This document shows, piece by piece, positions 19,393 through 27,914 of a stretch of 64,000 bases of DNA (positions are counted from its first letter, which is position 1; every line of letters starts with the position of its first letter). This DNA is from Dyadobacter psychrotolerans (GTDB taxonomy: Bacteria; Bacteroidota; Bacteroidia; Cytophagales; Spirosomataceae), in NCBI RefSeq assembly GCF_004349265.1, contig NZ_SMFL01000012.1:148134-212133 (forward strand). The letters are read 5' to 3'. The notes beneath the pieces are model-generated. The model worked only from the letters and a program-made list of their open reading frames with translations, was not told where the DNA came from and ran no database searches. The position numbers and the translations under genes are program-made.

Positions 19393-19884
19393 CTATTTAT
19401 CAATCGAATTTTTCAGTTCCTCATTCATTACAGCCACTTTTTCTTTCAGACTTTCTTTGAATATATCAAGTCGGTGGCCTACTTGCGCATCACCGGAACC
19501 GATGATCTGAGCAGCAAGGATGCCTGCATTTCGTGCCCCGTTTAGCGCAACTGTTGCCACGGGTACACCGGATGGCATTTGTAATATAGAAAGTACTGAA
19601 TCCCAGCCATCTATTGAGTTACTGCTCAAAACCGGTACACCGATAACTGGTAATGATGTCAAAGAGGCAACCATTCCTGGTAAATGTGCCGCGCCGCCTG
19701 CGCCTGCTATGATCACCTTTAATCCCCGGTTTCGCGCACCGGCGGCATACTCAAGCATACGCTCCGGTGTACGGTGCGCTGAGACGATCTCCATTTCAAA
19801 CGTTATTCCCAATTCTTTTAGTGCATCGGCCGCTTCCTGCATAACCTTACGGTCCGAAAGACTACCCATTATGATTCCAACCAT
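19393..19884 (-). CDS. purE: N5-carboxyaminoimidazole ribonucleotide mutase
   Basis: PurE class I, 163 aa. It converts N5-CAIR to CAIR in de novo purine synthesis, using the product of PurK. Motifs: IIMGSLSDRKVM at the N-terminus, SAHRTPERM with the catalytic His near 41, and AGAGGAAHLPGM. It is 56 bp downstream of purK, as expected for consecutive steps. Confidence 0.96.
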   Translation of the reverse strand: MVGIIMGSLSDRKVMQEAADALKELGITFEMEIVSAHRTPERMLEYAAGARNRGLKVIIAGAGGAAHLPGMVASLTSLPVIGVPVLSSNSIDGWDSVLSILQMPSGVPVATVALNGARNAGILAAQIIGSGDAQVGHRLDIFKESLKEKVAVMNEELKNSIDK

Positions 19885-19940
19885 TTTTGCCTTTTGTTGT
19901 GAGTAAATTGTATCGTAATTAAGAAAATAACTTACTGCAA

Positions 19941-21071
19941 TTACTTACTGATAACCCTGATGTTATTTTTTATAAATGTCACCTTTTCTTTTAACGCTTC
20001 AATGTTTTCGTCCATAATGGTGATGTGTCCCATTTTTCGGAAAGGCTTGGTGATGGCTTTCCAATACAAAAAGGGAAATACCTGTTTGGTCTCTAAAAGC
20101 TTATCCATTCCTTCATAAACAGCCGGTCCTTCGTATCCGTCTTCACCCAAAAGATTCACCATCGCTGAGGGGCCGTAAGCTTTTGTACTACCCAGTGGGA
20201 GGTTTAGTATTGCCCGCCAATGCTGTTCATATTGCGAAGTAACATTTGCTTTGATCGTATGATGCCCGCTGTTGTGTGGCCGTGGCGCTACTTCGTTGAT
20301 AAGGATTTCTCCTTCCGCCGTTAAAAACAACTCTACTGCCAGCAATCCGGCGATTTCAAATGCTTCGGCCGTTTTACGCGCAATTTCCTGTGCTTTTTTA
20401 TCAACTGCTTCATTGATATCAGCAGGTGCAAAAAGATACTCAACCAGATTGAGCTCCGGGTGAAAAACCATTTCCACAGTTGGAAAGGTCTCAACTTCGC
20501 CGGACGGATTTCTTGCTACGATCACTGCCAGCTCTTTTTCAAACGGTACTGCTTTTTCCAGCAGACCAGGTTGATCAAAAGCCTTGTTTAGGTCAGCCTC
20601 TGTTGCGATGCGCTGCACCCCGCGGCCATCGTAACCGTCACGTCCAAGTTTATGAAAAGCCGGCAGAAAGTCCGAATGACTGGCTACATCGTTTCTGTTT
20701 TCGGTCAGGATGAACTCCGCTGTGGGCAGGTTGTTGTCGAGGTAAAATTGCTTTTGCGTTCTTTTATCCTGTATCAAACGGATAACTGAAGGCTGTGGAT
20801 AAATGTGTTTTCCCTCTGCTTCCAGCTTTTCAAGTGCCTCAACATTTACCTTTTCAATTTCTATGGTAATAACATCCAGGTGTTTACCGAAGTTATAAAC
20901 GGTGTCAAAGTCCTGTAAAGATCCTTGTGTGAATTTCGGAGCAATTTTTCTGCAGGGAGCTTCTGGATCCGGATCCAGAACGTGAATATCAAGATTCCAG
21001 TCGATGGCGGCTTGCAGGAGCATAAGCCCAAGCTGGCCACCGCCAAGAATTCCTATTCGGGATGAAAGCAT
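19941..21071 (-). CDS. purK: 5-(carboxyamino)imidazole ribonucleotide synthase
   Basis: PurK, 376 aa, an ATP-grasp enzyme that carboxylates AIR with bicarbonate and ATP. N-terminal GILGGGQLGLMLLQAA is diagnostic, and the ATP-grasp core includes KLGRDGYDGRG and the metal-binding LINEVAPRPHNSGHHT. It leads the purK-purE-LysM operon. A -7-like CAACTTTG lies 23 bp upstream of the start. Confidence 0.96.
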   Translation of the reverse strand: MLSSRIGILGGGQLGLMLLQAAIDWNLDIHVLDPDPEAPCRKIAPKFTQGSLQDFDTVYNFGKHLDVITIEIEKVNVEALEKLEAEGKHIYPQPSVIRLIQDKRTQKQFYLDNNLPTAEFILTENRNDVASHSDFLPAFHKLGRDGYDGRGVQRIATEADLNKAFDQPGLLEKAVPFEKELAVIVARNPSGEVETFPTVEMVFHPELNLVEYLFAPADINEAVDKKAQEIARKTAEAFEIAGLLAVELFLTAEGEILINEVAPRPHNSGHHTIKANVTSQYEQHWRAILNLPLGSTKAYGPSAMVNLLGEDGYEGPAVYEGMDKLLETKQVFPFLYWKAITKPFRKMGHITIMDENIEALKEKVTFIKNNIRVISK

Positions 21072-21093
21072 TTTATTGTGATGTTGTTCGGTG

Positions 21094-21124
21094 CAAAGTT
21101 GGGGTAAAAAGTCAGAAACAGAAA
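21094..21124 (-). promoter_or_regulatory. purK: candidate promoter of purK
   Basis: On the minus strand CAACTTTG (one mismatch to TAnnTTTG) lies at 21101-21094. TTTCTG repeats at 21124-21113 may serve as the -33 region. Consensus match only. Confidence 0.3.
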
Positions 21125-21166
21125 GTCTTTGCTCCGGTAATTGCCTGAGAGGCCAATAAATTTATG

Positions 21167-21340
21167 TTAATTGAGGATAAGCCTCAATTGCGGGACATAT
21201 AAACTGAACTTTGGATCTGCTGTAATAAAAAACATATCTTCGGAAATAGCAGTGGCAGCAAGTAACCTGTCAAAAGGATCCCGGTGCTGTTGGAAGTAGG
21301 GGATAGCGTTGTAGTGATTTACATGGACAGGGGAAAGTCA
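21167..21340 (-). pseudogene. C-terminal remnant of a PIN-domain (VapC-like) toxin
   Basis: Reading the minus strand toward the stop at 21167-21169 gives a VapC-like tail: VNHYNAIPYFQQH, HRDPFDRLLAATAISED, MFFITADPKF and SLYVPQLRLILN. RDPFDR and the Asp in ITADPKF are hallmarks of PIN toxins. The N-terminal two thirds, with the first catalytic Asp (normally LLDTH), are missing. The remaining frame runs into the antitoxin gene at about 21335, so an internal deletion fused the two genes. It cannot be an active nuclease. Confidence 0.72.
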
Positions 21341-21535
21341 TCAAGGGGATTGTTGAAGTCCGCCGGAATGGAATATTGTCCTTCCAGGCTCCCTAACTTA
21401 ATTCCTTTTGCCCTACCTTCCAGAGCGTTGACTTGTGATAAAAAAGTGACCAGCACCTCTGCTTTTTCCAGATTCGGAGCCGGTTCGAGAAAGTGTTAAA
21501 GAACCGTTTTCATAAAAACCTTTTGCTGTGTACAT
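21319..21535 (-). pseudogene. frameshifted DUF2281-like antitoxin of the PIN remnant
   Basis: The ATG at 21535 opens MYTAKGFYENGSLTL. One extra T at about 21492 shifts the frame, and correcting it continues as LEPAPNLEKAEVLVTFLSQ, ALEGRAKGIKLGSLEGQ and ends PLDDFPLSM. This matches small DUF2281-type antitoxins that precede PIN toxins. The gene's own end has been replaced at the deletion junction with the toxin. With the toxin remnant it accounts for most of the 21072-21610 gap. Confidence 0.62.
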
Positions 21536-21561
21536 AGCTTAAATGTTTTTTTACAAAAATA

Positions 21562-21605
21562 ACCAATCCGATTCTTATTTCGTAATAAGAAAGTATTCCT
21601 AATCC
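21562..21605 (-). terminator. possible terminator after the BatA-like gene
   Basis: TCTTATT (21573-21579) pairs with AATAAGA (21584-21590). A partly paired outer arm (CCAATC / GGTTATTTTT on the minus strand) follows, just past the stop codon at 21611. Confidence 0.4.
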
Positions 21606-21610
21606 GGTTA

Positions 21611-23671
21611 TCAGTTTTTAAAACGGATCAGCGCAATCTCCACAAGTAAAAAGAACAATGCGCCGTAAAGGAAATATTTCCAAAGGCTGGTTCCGAGATT
21701 TTGCTGCTGAAATTCTTTCGAAAAAGCATCATCATCCAGACTTTCAAAAACCTGAACATTTTTTTGTCCTGCAAAAAAACTTTTCAGCTCTTCCGGAGAA
21801 TAATAGTCCAACCGGGATTCTTTGTTGTTATGGTTCAGTGCAATGATTTGCTCCACTTTATTATCCTGAATAAGTTCAAAATAACCGGCATCCAATCCTT
21901 CTCCAAGCTGATCACCCTGAGGTATTTCAAGCAGAAGCTGGTTGCCTGCAATTCTCTGGACCGGAATAACTTCTGTTGTATTACGCCTTAGTTTAAAGAC
22001 AGCATTAGGCGTCACTTTATCTACGCTAAGTGCAATCGGGTTTTCGTCAAATGTAAAAGCAGTTCGCTGTGCTCTTACGCTCGTCGCTGCGATTTTGTAC
22101 ATCACCGGAACAAAGATAGCATGCTGGGCCATGGAACCATAGTCAGGATTAAGCGGTGCGGCAAAAAGATAAACTTTACCGTTTCCTCTGGTAACCCGGC
22201 TTAGATAACTCTGCCCGTTTCTTAACGAAAGAAGCTGCTGACCTGTATTTGCCCACGACCAAACCGGTGAGGCCGAAGGCAGGTTCAGGCTCATTTCCTG
22301 CCGAACCGATTCTTCAAATACATCGCTGAAAAACGGATTGTTCCTGTCTGGAGCGGCAAGAGCGACCGGAGACGGGTTCAAGGTTCGTTCGACGTTTAGA
22401 CCATTTATTCCCATGTTACGCAGGAAAGTTCCATAACCGGCCTGGTCCGGAGTGGCTGGTGGAATAATGGTAATGCTACCACCTTTCGAGGTAAATTCCT
22501 GTAATTCCTGCGGGAGAGAGCCGTTAACCTGGCTCACGCCTTCCAGCACAACCATATCTGCGTTTTTGATAAGTCCCTGATCCACATTTCCTGAGCTGTA
22601 ACTTTGCAGGGAAAACAGACTGTCATTGGCATAAACATTCTGAATGTAGTTGCCGGTCGTTTGCGGTCCGAAGATATGAACGATCCGAATAAGCGGAGAT
22701 GCATTTAGTACAAAGAAATAATCGTTGTCAAAAGTGACAGGAAAATCATCAAAAGTAATCTGTCCTTTTTTATAACCCTTTCCTTTCAGGTTAAAATTAA
22801 ACTTTGCGGTGGCGCTTCCGTTTGCCGGTACGTTGACCGACGCCGTTGAAGCCTGGGTATTATCCAGACTAAGTTTTAAAACAACATTTTTTGCTTCCTC
22901 TTTTCCCGAATTACTGACCTTTACAAAAAGAACATTATTCTGTAATTCTCTTATAAACGGCGTATTCAGCCAGGCTGAGTCTACAAAAATATTTTTTTCA
23001 GGTACTGCTTGTACCGGCACTATGAAAAGGTTGTTGGTAGTATCAATTTTCAAATCTGACAGATTACCCGCTGTACTTTTCTGAAAATCAGAAAACCAGA
23101 AAAGCTGGTTTTTTCCTGTTGTTTGATGCCGCGTTATCAAATTCTCCTGACGTTTGTAAATATCCTGAAACGATCTCGGTGTATGTGATAAACCGACCGT
23201 GGTAAGTAAATCCTTAATTTTATCAGCACGATACAGCCCTTGTTCCTGTGCCGAAAAATCATTGGTGATGAGTTGTAAAGAGGTCGCATTTCGAAAAAGG
23301 CCCAGCAAATCACTTAAATGACTGGTTGCCAAATCAACATACCGTTTGCTGGCAGATTCACTTTGCATACTGTAAGAATTGTCCAGATAAAGGCTGGTAA
23401 TTCCTTTTCTGCCTGCTGCCAGATTATTTTTTCCGGGCAAAAATGGCTGGGCGAAAGCAAGAACAAGACAGGTTATTGCCAGTATCCTTGCAGCCATGAT
23501 CAGCCAGTGCTTTATTTTTCTTATCGAACGCGTTTGTGTTTCAACGGCTTTCAGAAAAGCGACATTGGTAAAATAAACACGTTTAGTCCTTCGGAAATTA
23601 AAAATATGAATGGCAACGGGCACCGAAATAGCGAGTAAACCCCAAAGAAAAGACGGAAAAAGGAAACTCAT
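21611..23671 (-). CDS. BatA-domain membrane protein (aerotolerance-regulator type)
   Basis: 686 aa. The start is set at 23671, where MSFLFPSFLWGLLAISVPV begins the standard BatA N-terminal helix; the longer reading frame upstream reads through repeat-like intergenic DNA. Residues 1-25 and about 55-77 are membrane helices flanking the conserved HIFNFRRTKRVYFTNV segment. A von Willebrand-like / glutamine amidotransferase-like periplasmic region with DNSYSM follows, and a C-terminal helix (YGALFFLLVEIALIRF) anchors the end. Such proteins are common in Bacteroidetes, often near MoxR/BatB genes, which are absent here. Function is unproven. Confidence 0.8.
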   Translation of the reverse strand: MSFLFPSFLWGLLAISVPVAIHIFNFRRTKRVYFTNVAFLKAVETQTRSIRKIKHWLIMAARILAITCLVLAFAQPFLPGKNNLAAGRKGITSLYLDNSYSMQSESASKRYVDLATSHLSDLLGLFRNATSLQLITNDFSAQEQGLYRADKIKDLLTTVGLSHTPRSFQDIYKRQENLITRHQTTGKNQLFWFSDFQKSTAGNLSDLKIDTTNNLFIVPVQAVPEKNIFVDSAWLNTPFIRELQNNVLFVKVSNSGKEEAKNVVLKLSLDNTQASTASVNVPANGSATAKFNFNLKGKGYKKGQITFDDFPVTFDNDYFFVLNASPLIRIVHIFGPQTTGNYIQNVYANDSLFSLQSYSSGNVDQGLIKNADMVVLEGVSQVNGSLPQELQEFTSKGGSITIIPPATPDQAGYGTFLRNMGINGLNVERTLNPSPVALAAPDRNNPFFSDVFEESVRQEMSLNLPSASPVWSWANTGQQLLSLRNGQSYLSRVTRGNGKVYLFAAPLNPDYGSMAQHAIFVPVMYKIAATSVRAQRTAFTFDENPIALSVDKVTPNAVFKLRRNTTEVIPVQRIAGNQLLLEIPQGDQLGEGLDAGYFELIQDNKVEQIIALNHNNKESRLDYYSPEELKSFFAGQKNVQVFESLDDDAFSKEFQQQNLGTSLWKYFLYGALFFLLVEIALIRFKN

Positions 23672-23885
23672 TATAAGCAAGATCGTTAAAGTACTTATTA
23701 GAACTTCGGCTGTCGGCACTTGGCTTCCGGCCTTTAAAAACATGGATCCGACTGGCAATTGCCGGTAGTCGTTTTGGCTGTAGCTGACAGCAGAGAGCCG
23801 ATAGCCACATTATTGCAAATTACACTTAATTCCGGTAACTGCGTTTTATTTCAAATGCTTTCTGCGTAAGTCGGATGCTTTTTTC
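23672..23885. other. gene-free stretch with GGCTnTCGGCT-type words
   Basis: No gene is supported here. Read on the minus strand, 23811-23720 is a run of CGGC/CAGC words (GGCTATCGGCTCTCTG, CTGTCAGCTACAGCC, ACTACCGGCAATTGCC, GTGCCGACAGCCGAAG). They closely resemble the words at 42474-42510 in the gap after the sufT-like gene. Confidence 0.45.
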
Positions 23886-23893
23886 TAACTTTG
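23886..23893 (+). promoter_or_regulatory. candidate -7 element for the YcxB-like gene
   Basis: TAACTTTG fits TAnnTTTG exactly. A TTTC-type -33 candidate lies about 22-25 bp upstream near 23858. It implies a leader of about 90 nt before the ATG at 23994. Confidence 0.35.
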
Positions 23894-23993
23894 CACTTCA
23901 TTTTAGCGTTGCCGTTTGTTGCGGTTCTGAACACATTCAGATTTTTAATTAAACGTTAATAATAAAGAAACTGCTTAATTTTTATTAGAAGTT

Positions 23994-24545
23994 ATGGCCA
24001 AAGTATCGGTGAACAAACACCAGCCTGTTTATCAAATGCCTACGAACCCGGCGGCGGTTCGCACCAAAAGGTATGCGTTGCCTACAAAAAAGTACATTTC
24101 TTTAGCAATGCGTTATTTTCTGAAAACGCAGCTAAAGTGGGTGGTTATTCCGATCGCATTAATTCTGATCAATGCCATTGTCAGCTTTACCGGATTGTAT
24201 CCGAATTACTGGATTTACATCACTGTTTTTGTGGGAGTTATTCTTTACGTGCTTTTCTGGGTTATTCAGTTTACGGGAATTACGCAGTTGGCTCAGTACA
24301 AACCGATGTTCGAAAAGTTTTCCTACGAGTTTGACCCACGTCAGATTTTGATGAAGCTGAACCAGAAAGAAGGAAGCGTAATGAAGTGGGAGCAGATTCT
24401 GGAAGCTTACAAAGACAAAGACGCTTATGTTTTGGTCATTTCAAAAGGACAATTTGTTCACTTACCTTTTTCAATTTTTACTTCTGAACATGATATCAAG
24501 GTTTTTGAACGTATCATGAAACAAAAGGAATTGTTGAAAAGCTAA
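23994..24545 (+). CDS. YcxB-like two-helix membrane protein
   Basis: 183 aa. Two transmembrane helices (about 47-69 and 72-95) follow a basic N-terminus. The C-terminal cytoplasmic domain (about 100-180) resembles the YcxB-like domain, with MKWEQILEAYKDKDAYVL and ISKGQFVHLPFSIF. Function unknown; stand-alone gene with its own terminator. Confidence 0.65.
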   Translation: MAKVSVNKHQPVYQMPTNPAAVRTKRYALPTKKYISLAMRYFLKTQLKWVVIPIALILINAIVSFTGLYPNYWIYITVFVGVILYVLFWVIQFTGITQLAQYKPMFEKFSYEFDPRQILMKLNQKEGSVMKWEQILEAYKDKDAYVLVISKGQFVHLPFSIFTSEHDIKVFERIMKQKELLKS

Positions 24546-24570
24546 GTCTGTAATAGTAAGTTATGAAGGA

Positions 24571-24598
24571 GAAACCCGGTTTATGCCGGGTTTTTTTA
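24571..24598 (+). terminator. Rho-independent terminator
   Basis: AACCCGG-TTTATG-CCGGGTT followed by a T-tract, 27 bp after the YcxB-like stop. Confidence 0.85.
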
Positions 24599-24696
24599 TG
24601 CCGAAAAAAGGGGCTTTTCTGGCCAATTCGTTTATAAACTGGCCGTTTGAGTTCAACATTTACCTATTTGATTTTTAGAATTAAGACAGCTGAACA

Positions 24697-25275
24697 ATGA
24701 ATTCATTTTTAAAATACCTGAATCAGATGGTCCCATTGTCTGAGGCAGTGCAGGAAGCGATCAGTGAAATAACGATAAGGCGAGTCATTCCGGGTAATAC
24801 GCTATTTTTTCAAAACGGAGATGTATGTAAAGAATTTCATTTTTTAGAAAATGGACTTGCAAGAGTATTTTATCATAAAGATGGCAAGGAAGTTACCGCG
24901 TGGTTTGCCTCTGAGGGACAGATCGTCAGCGCAATCGACAGTTTGTTCACCGGACAGCCTTCTTTTTACAATATTCAAATGACCGAAGATTCTGTAATAT
25001 GGAGTCTTCAGTTTAACAAAATTGAACCTGTTTTTCAAAAATATCCTGTTGTAGAGAGGCTGGGAAGATTACTGATTACACAAAATTATTTACTGCTGGA
25101 CGAACGCATGAAACTCTTTGCATTTTGCAGCGCAGAAGAGCGTTATGAAAAGTTACTGATACAGATTCCGGACATTACCCAACGTGTAAAACTGGGTCAC
25201 ATCGCTTCTTATCTGGGTATTTCCCAGGAACATTTAAGCCGGATCCGCGCTGGTTTGCGCCATGGCCATGCTTAG
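24697..25275 (+). CDS. Crp/Fnr-family transcriptional regulator
   Basis: 192 aa. An N-terminal cyclic-nucleotide-binding beta-roll (about 25-115: GNTLFFQNGDVCKEFHF, ENGLARVFYHKDGKEVT) is followed by a dimer helix and a C-terminal winged helix (VKLGHIASYLGISQEHLSRIR). The canonical cAMP-contacting residues are not evident, as in most Bacteroidetes members. No Fnr-type cysteine cluster is seen. Whether it controls the adjacent lipoprotein patch is unknown. Confidence 0.88.
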   Translation: MNSFLKYLNQMVPLSEAVQEAISEITIRRVIPGNTLFFQNGDVCKEFHFLENGLARVFYHKDGKEVTAWFASEGQIVSAIDSLFTGQPSFYNIQMTEDSVIWSLQFNKIEPVFQKYPVVERLGRLLITQNYLLLDERMKLFAFCSAEERYEKLLIQIPDITQRVKLGHIASYLGISQEHLSRIRAGLRHGHA

Positions 25276-25320
25276 AAATATACGATTTTGATAATTGTCA
25301 AAGGAATGCCGTGACAGCGG

Positions 25321-25350
25321 GTTTAAGTTTGATTATTGTTAAACTTAAAC
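25321..25350 (+). promoter_or_regulatory. perfect inverted repeat before the lipoprotein pseudogene
   Basis: GTTTAAGTTT and AAACTTAAAC form a perfect 10-bp inverted repeat with a 10-nt spacer, ending 9 bp before the ATG at 25360. It could be an operator, a leader hairpin or the terminator of the upstream regulator. Confidence 0.45.
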
Positions 25351-25359
25351 ACGCACAGT

Positions 25360-26872
25360 ATGTTCAAAAAATTTAATTTCAAACCGCTACTGATACCGGT
25401 TTTGCTTCTTGGTTCAGCTATTGGGATAATTTCTTTTAACGCATGTAAGGAAAGGATAAACCCTGAACTGAATCAGCCACAATCCTTAGCGATTACCGTT
25501 GAAGACGTTAAAGCTGCTCTAAGCAAACTGGAAGCGGGTAGTAAGTCTTCAAGAAAGTTGAATTGTGACTGGAAAAATGCTGTAACAAAAAAGAACAGTA
25601 AAAATGAGGAGTATGTACAGGTAGCATTCACCGACTTAGATGCACCGGAAAGACTTGTTTATGATAAAAAATAGGTTATACCCGTTTGCCTGACGAACAG
25701 TTAATTGGCAAAAAAGGTAAAGACGGATCTACTGAACTTTTCACTATGGAATTGATCCCAACCTTTGAATATGCAATAACCCATGGCGTTATTACCATGG
25801 ATAGTGATTTTACAGGAGTGCAAATCATTAGGGATATGGATCGGAAAACAGTCGGAACTTATCATTACGCTGGAGGCCATCTGTCAACCACCACAATGCC
25901 AGAGTTGCGGAGGATTATTGCGAAATTCGTTACAAGCAACGCTTTCATACGCATTGCTCGGAGACTGCAAGTGCGACTGCATACGCGAAGGACGTATATT
26001 GGAACTGGACCAGTTTTGACGGTCCAGTCTCTCAATCTCCAGTTCCTACCGGCAATCCCGCAGGTGTTAATCCGTGGATTGAATGCGAAGATTGGGTTGG
26101 GGAGGGGTTTCCTGAAATACTTTCCAGTACATGTAGCGAGACAGCCAGCCCAACTACTCCCGGTACTCCCGGAACGGGTGGAAATGGGGGATATGGGCAG
26201 CCATGGGTGGGAGATCAAATGACTCCTCAGAATTTCTTGCAAAATTATGTGCTTTTAGGACCAAAAAATCCAATTGATCCTTCTCAGAAGTTAGAATGCT
26301 TTGGCACAGTTCCATCTGATCGTAAGTACAAATATTCAATTACTCTTTATGTTGATCAGCCATATGCAAATACACGGAAAATAGCAAATTTTAATCCTTT
26401 TCAAGATCCTCAACGTCGAGCAGGACATACCTATTTTGGACTGGAGAGAAATGATTCCAATTCAGGGGAGACCATCCGGGTTGTGATGGGTTTTTATGTC
26501 CAAAGTGAACTCACTGCCGTGACAGGCGTATATACCGGTGGTGCATGGGGTGATGATGGAGGCACGGATTACGATGTTTCCCTAACAATAAATGACATTA
26601 CTGCCTCAGACTTTAAGGATATCATATATCGCTTAAAATCTCCGGTCGTACCGCAATACCATCTGGCAGATATGTACTGTACAACTTTAGCCTGTGATTT
26701 ATTCTTACCTTATGAAGTGCTGCCTTTGGGCAGGGGCCAGATTGGGCCACTGGGAAGCGGACAAAATCCGGCAGACCTTGGACAGGATTTAAGAGAGAGA
26801 GCGTCTCAGTATGGGAGTAGATTAACAACAGGGGACAATCTTAAATCTCCTTCAACCACTAATTGTAACTAG
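25360..26872 (+). pseudogene. large lipoprotein gene broken by two frameshifts
   Basis: One gene in three frames. Part 1 (25360-25674) encodes a lipoprotein signal with lipobox IISFNAC. An A6 run at about 25666-25671 causes a -1 shift; one more A restores DKKIGYTRLPDEQLIGKK and the second frame. A second -1 shift at about 25905-25920 leads to the third frame, which runs through CEIRYKQRFHTHCSETAS, a Thr/Gly/Pro linker and a C-terminal domain ending at 26872. That domain contains AGHTYFGLERND, VVMGFYVQ, GTDYDVSLTIND and YHLADMYCTTLAC. The order His then Cys resembles permuted papain-like (NlpC/P60- or LRAT-type) domains in Bacteroidetes secreted proteins; this is an inference. Intact length would be about 505 aa. 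Decay or assembly error are both possible. Confidence 0.7.
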
Positions 26873-26876
26873 CGAA

Positions 26877-27236
26877 ATGAAAAAAAAAATCAAATATCTG
26901 GTATTACTTGTTCTTGTCGTGGCAATTTCCAACGTTCCAGTGGTAAGTTTTTTTCTGTCTTTTTTTACTGGGAATTTGTCAATGAAGGGACCTGATCGTC
27001 ATTACATAAGTGAGAGTGGTGGGTTTTCTGTTTGGTCCCGCGAGGAATTTTCAGATACTCAAAAGCGGTTCAATATTTATAAACAAAGTCATCCATCAGA
27101 CACAACGTTGTATAGAAACTTCAGAATTAAACCTTGGCAATTCTGGCGAATTTCGGAATACATTATGCATCCAGGTTACCGACTCGAATACCAAGAACCG
27201 CCAGCCAATTTGACTTACGAAGATATAATAAAGTAA
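26877..27236 (+). CDS. small aromatic-rich membrane protein, paralogue 1
   Basis: 119 aa, not recognised. One N-terminal transmembrane helix (MKKKIKYLVLLVLVVAISNV) is followed by a small domain with the spaced pattern YK..HP....LYRNF, then WQFWRISEYIMHPGYRLEY. The same pattern occurs in the genes at 27310 and 28516. It starts 4 bp after the lipoprotein pseudogene, so the two were cotranscribed. Its size, membrane anchor and tandem paralogues would suit an immunity or accessory protein for the lipoprotein; no direct evidence. Confidence 0.65.
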   Translation: MKKKIKYLVLLVLVVAISNVPVVSFFLSFFTGNLSMKGPDRHYISESGGFSVWSREEFSDTQKRFNIYKQSHPSDTTLYRNFRIKPWQFWRISEYIMHPGYRLEYQEPPANLTYEDIIK

Positions 27237-27260
27237 AAGTGGTTTAATAAAGTCACCGGC

Positions 27261-27290
27261 CGGTCAGCATAACAGTTTGAATGTTGACCG
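27261..27290 (+). repeat. hairpin between paralogues 1 and 2
   Basis: CGGTCAGCAT (27261-27270) and ATGTTGACCG (27281-27290) pair with one mismatch across a 10-nt loop. No T-run follows. It could be an RNA processing or attenuation element. Confidence 0.4.
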
Positions 27291-27309
27291 ATACTTATAC
27301 CGTTAGAAA

Positions 27310-27796
27310 ATGAAAAGAAAAACTGTTAAATACCTTGTGATTGTTTTAGTCATAATCCTGGTATCCAACATTCCTATAGTTAGTGATATCACTTTTTAAA
27401 TGGACAATCGTCATTTAATTTATATGTAATATACCTCCTACTAGTGGTATATTGACAGCCATGCTGGTTGACATTAAAGGCACACCATCTGGTTTCATAA
27501 CCAGAGACTTACATTTTTGTATGACTGGTGACATTCGTAAAGTAAAGAGCTCGAAGGGCTACAATACCTATAAGAATGAATTTCCGAAGAACAATGGTCA
27601 ATTGTTTCGGTTTAATAAAGTAAAAAGCTATTGGCACTTTTGGAGGTATGCTGAATATCTTTTCGATCCCAACTGGCAAGCAGATTATCTGGATCTGCCT
27701 GAAAATTTTTCAACTGAAAGGTATTATGGTTCATATATAGATGAGCATCCGCTTTACACGTGGGATACAAAAAGGAAGAACTGGGTGCACAGGTGA
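27310..27796 (+). pseudogene. small aromatic-rich membrane protein, paralogue 2 (disrupted)
   Basis: ATG 27310 opens MKRKTVKYLVIVLVII, VSNIPIVSDI and then stops at 27399. The rest of the protein resumes in another frame from TTG 27452: LTAMLVDIKGTPSGFITRD, KGYNTYKNEFPKNNG, FWRYAEYLFDPNWQADYLD. Joining SDI directly to LTAM aligns with SDILTM in paralogue 3, so a 61-bp insertion at 27391-27451 explains the break. The insert carries AATATACC...GGTATATT. The downstream part (from ATG 27461) could still be translated but lacks the membrane helix. Confidence 0.62.
27391..27451 (+). other. 61-bp insertion inside paralogue 2
   Basis: The segment is absent from the alignment with paralogue 3. It contains two in-frame stops and ends in a hairpin (AATATACC-10 nt-GGTATATT, 27428-27453). 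No transposase or flanking duplication is evident. Confidence 0.4.
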
Positions 27797-27914
27797 TTTG
27801 TGAGAATTTAACGTTACAAGAATTGTGGGGTGAAATTTCTCTGTTGATAATAATTAATTAACCTACTTCCGTTTATTAATCTTTACCTTCGATAAAGTGC
27901 TAAAAATCAGAAAA

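Noticed and set aside
21284..21499. Plus-strand 71-codon gene in the purK upstream gap
   Set aside because: The opposite strand encodes recognisable antitoxin and PIN-toxin remnants over the same bases.
25686..26222. Independent 178-aa gene
   Set aside because: Its ends make sense only as the middle part of the frameshifted lipoprotein; the last 100 residues are out of frame with the real coding sequence.
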